From Verrucomicrobia bacterium UBA1629 (lineage in GTDB: Bacteria; Verrucomicrobiota; Kiritimatiellia; RFP12; UBA1067): a stretch of 8,856 nt of DNA. Positions 7,726 through 8,856 of the stretch are shown here, one piece after another (positions within the stretch are counted from its first letter, which is position 1; each line of letters starts with the position of its first letter). Below the pieces are notes generated by a model. It had not been told where the DNA came from and did no database searches. It saw only the letters and a list, made by a program, of their open reading frames with translations. The stretch lies in assembly GCA_002321305.1 (NCBI GenBank), contig DCMF01000035.1, positions 7,771 through 16,626 on the forward strand, in the 5' to 3' direction. The position numbers and the translations under genes were made by a program.

Positions 7726-8469
7726 GTCTACGTCATCCTCGGCTGTCAGGGGCGCGACACGGACGAGATGGTCGCGCTCGCGACGGAGGTCGAGCGGCTC
7801 GCGGCGGCGTATCCGGCGGCGAAGCTCGCGATCGCGTGCCGTCCGCCGCACGACGCGCGTTTGCAGGACGACCTCGAACGCTACTACCGGCGGCTGGCCG
7901 GGATCGCGCGGCGGCCCGTCATCGTCCAGACCTACTGCTCGGACAAGGTGCCGATTCCGTCGAGCGAGCTGCTGATCCGGCTCGCGCGCACGTATCCGTC
8001 GGTCTACGGCTGGATCAAGGAGGAGACGGGCGGTGCGGACGCGAACGCGCGGATGCGTGCGGAGTGCCGCGCGTCGGAGGTGAAGACCGTCTTCAGCGCG
8101 TGGGGCAGCTACGGCTGGCTCGACCAGCACCGCCGCTTCGGCACGCGCGGCGTCATCTCGGAGCGCGCCGCCTACGCCGACTTCCTGATGGCCGTCTGGT
8201 TGGCCCTGGAGGCCGGGGACGCGGCGCGTGCGGACGATCTCTTCGCGAAGTACCTGCTGATGATGAACCTGAAGGAGACGATTCCCGGCGGACATCTGCG
8301 CGGGTTCAATCTCTATGTGCTGAAGAGGCGCGGCATTTTCAGGAACTACGTCTCGCGCGACTACATGACGCCGGGCGACACGTCAGGGCAGTGGAAGCTG
8401 GAGATGCGCGTCTTCACGCCCGACGAGATCGCCGCGATCGACGACCGCCTTTCGCGCCTTGCGCTGTAA
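7720..8469 (+). pseudogene. DapA/NanA-family class I aldolase (dihydrodipicolinate synthase family), N-terminally truncated
   Basis: Recognisable family sequence starts at about TDVYVILGCQGRDTDEM and continues for 249 codons to the TAA at 8467-8469. The Schiff-base lysine is visible in YGWIKEETGG (AAG at 8017-8019), matching the IK(E/D) motif of the family. The DapA Tyr-Asn-x-Pro motif is not conserved: the equivalent strand reads VIVQTYCSDKVPIP, so true dihydrodipicolinate synthase activity is doubtful and another 2-keto-acid aldol reaction is more likely. The first strands of the TIM barrel, roughly 80 residues of a protein normally near 300, are missing. No start codon or ribosome binding site can be assigned at the junction; upstream in-frame sequence is the antisense of the AraC fragment. 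The C-terminal part (LMMNLKETIPGGHLRGFNLY onward) looks intact. As present, it is unlikely to make an active enzyme. Confidence 0.78.
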
Positions 8470-8522
8470 GGCGCGGTCTGCGGTTAGCCGTCCCCGCGCT
8501 TGACCTTTAGAGTCTGGGCTTG

Positions 8523-8546
8523 GTTCGGAACTGACCTGTTCCGAAC
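8523..8546 (+). terminator. Perfect 9-bp stem-loop downstream of the aldolase fragment
   Basis: GTTCGGAAC (8523-8531) and GTTCCGAAC (8538-8546) are perfect inverted repeats around the six-base loop TGACCT, 53 bases after the aldolase stop codon. There is no T tract after the stem, so a classic intrinsic terminator is not supported; a transcript-end stabilising or REP-like hairpin fits as well. A competing pairing exists between GAACTG (8528-8533) and CAGTTC (8551-8556). Confidence 0.45.
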
Positions 8547-8572
8547 GGAGCAGTTCTGAAGCGAGCGTAGAC

Positions 8573-8616
8573 GAACGCCTCGCAACGGGCAGCAGTCCGC
8601 AGCGAGCTGTTCGTTC
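8573..8616. repeat. Imperfect intergenic hairpin
   Basis: GAACG (8573-8577) pairs with CGTTC (8612-8616), and CTCGC (8579-8583) pairs with GCGAG (8602-8606), leaving an asymmetric bulge. It follows the perfect stem-loop at 8523-8546, giving a two-hairpin arrangement like that of REP doublets. Confidence 0.35.
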
Positions 8617-8623
8617 ACGCTTA

Positions 8624-8701
8624 CTGTCCCCCAGTGAGAGGATTCGTTTTCATGCTGAAGTCTGTCCTTGCGTTCGGCGGAGCCTGTCCCCAATTTAGGG
8701 G
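8624..8701. repeat. Repeated CTGTCCCC words, possibly RAYT/REP-type repeat remnants
   Basis: CTGTCCCC occurs at 8624-8631 and again at 8684-8691, exactly 60 bases apart in the same direction, with a shorter CTGTCC at 8662-8667. The second copy lies in CCCCAATTTAGGGG (8688-8701), a small near-palindrome. On the other strand these read GGGGACAG. GGGGACAGG-type sequences are familiar from intergenic repeats linked to REP-associated tyrosine transposases; no transposase is present here, so the link is inference. Confidence 0.4.
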
Positions 8702-8856
8702 CGTGAAATTGTTCGAAAACAGAGCGTTTTGCGCGTATATACGTAAAATGAGAAGTTGATGCGGAAAATTCTGAAAGGTGTTTGCCTCTGCTTGGCGGTG
8801 TGGAAATCGTAGAGAGAAGCGGGCTATTTGTTTCAAGGGTGTATGACAAGAAAGTG

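Larger units (their letters stand above)
8470..8856. other. Gene-free tail with hairpins and short repeats
   Basis: No credible coding sequence is present in these 387 bases. The stretch up to about 8620 is GC-rich and holds two hairpins. From about 8700 the base composition falls well below that of the genes, with A/T-rich words and a ten-base palindrome (CGTATATACG, 8734-8743). No tRNA, rRNA, convincing sigma-70 promoter or CRISPR repeat was recognised. Confidence 0.6.

Noticed and set aside
7723..8295. Extension of the AraC - strand frame to a full-length regulator
   Set aside because: Beyond 7722 the - strand translation is the antisense of the DapA-family barrel; it has no sensor-domain features, while the + strand shows clear family motifs.
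8709..8741. Possible sigma-70 promoter (TTGTTC with a downstream TATATA)
   Set aside because: The spacing of about 21 bases is too long, and no gene start follows inside the window.
8734..8743. Palindrome CGTATATACG as an operator
   Set aside because: A ten-base palindrome alone, with no adjacent promoter or gene, is too weak to call an operator.
8484..8849. 121-codon - strand frame in the tail
   Set aside because: It covers the hairpins and CTGTCCCC repeats; peptides such as KLGTGSA are what GGGGACAGG-type repeats produce when translated. No ribosome binding site or domain is seen.

Overview
The window looks like a fragment of a GC-rich glycan-degrading bacterium of the PVC group, most likely Kiritimatiellota/Lentisphaerae/Verrucomicrobia. 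This is inferred from exported discoidin-domain proteins with an autotransporter-like strand repeat, clustered exported glycosidases, an AraC-type regulator of XylR-like build and a divergent DapA-family aldolase. The coding part is strongly GC-rich; the last ~150 bases are clearly poorer in G+C. No sequence search was possible, so taxonomy is tentative.

Layout, left to right. Bases 1-18 are a pure G run, probably a sequencing or assembly-end artefact, running into the open 5' end of gene 1. Gene 1 (to 2251) is a secreted or surface protein with three F5/8 type C (discoidin) domains and a beta-rich C-terminal region. Gene 2 (2281-4212) is a complete exported GH127 beta-L-arabinofuranosidase-type enzyme with its Glu-x-Cys...Cys-Cys metal/nucleophile set. 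Gene 3 (4212-7415) starts inside the stop codon of gene 2 and encodes an exported two-part protein: a right-handed beta-helix resembling GH110 alpha-galactosidases, followed without a stop by a GH20 beta-hexosaminidase catalytic barrel. All three lie on the + strand and read as one operon for binding and trimming complex glycans outside the cytoplasm.

Ten bases beyond gene 3, on the - strand, is the C-terminal ~98 codons of an AraC-family regulator (7426 to ~7722). It breaks off inside its DNA-binding domain, exactly where a + strand DapA/NanA-family aldolase begins without its N-terminal third (~7720-8469). Two gene bodies are therefore spliced together in opposite orientation. From 8470 to the end there is no credible gene, but there are two hairpins and repeated CTGTCCCC words reminiscent of REP/RAYT-type intergenic repeats.

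The most interesting item is the beta-helix/GH20 fusion: if genuine, it would join an exo-alpha-galactosidase-like module to a beta-N-acetylhexosaminidase in one secreted chain. The main caution is that the window has two gene-body seams (~6290 and ~7700) plus a poly-G end, so a chimeric metagenomic assembly must be excluded first.
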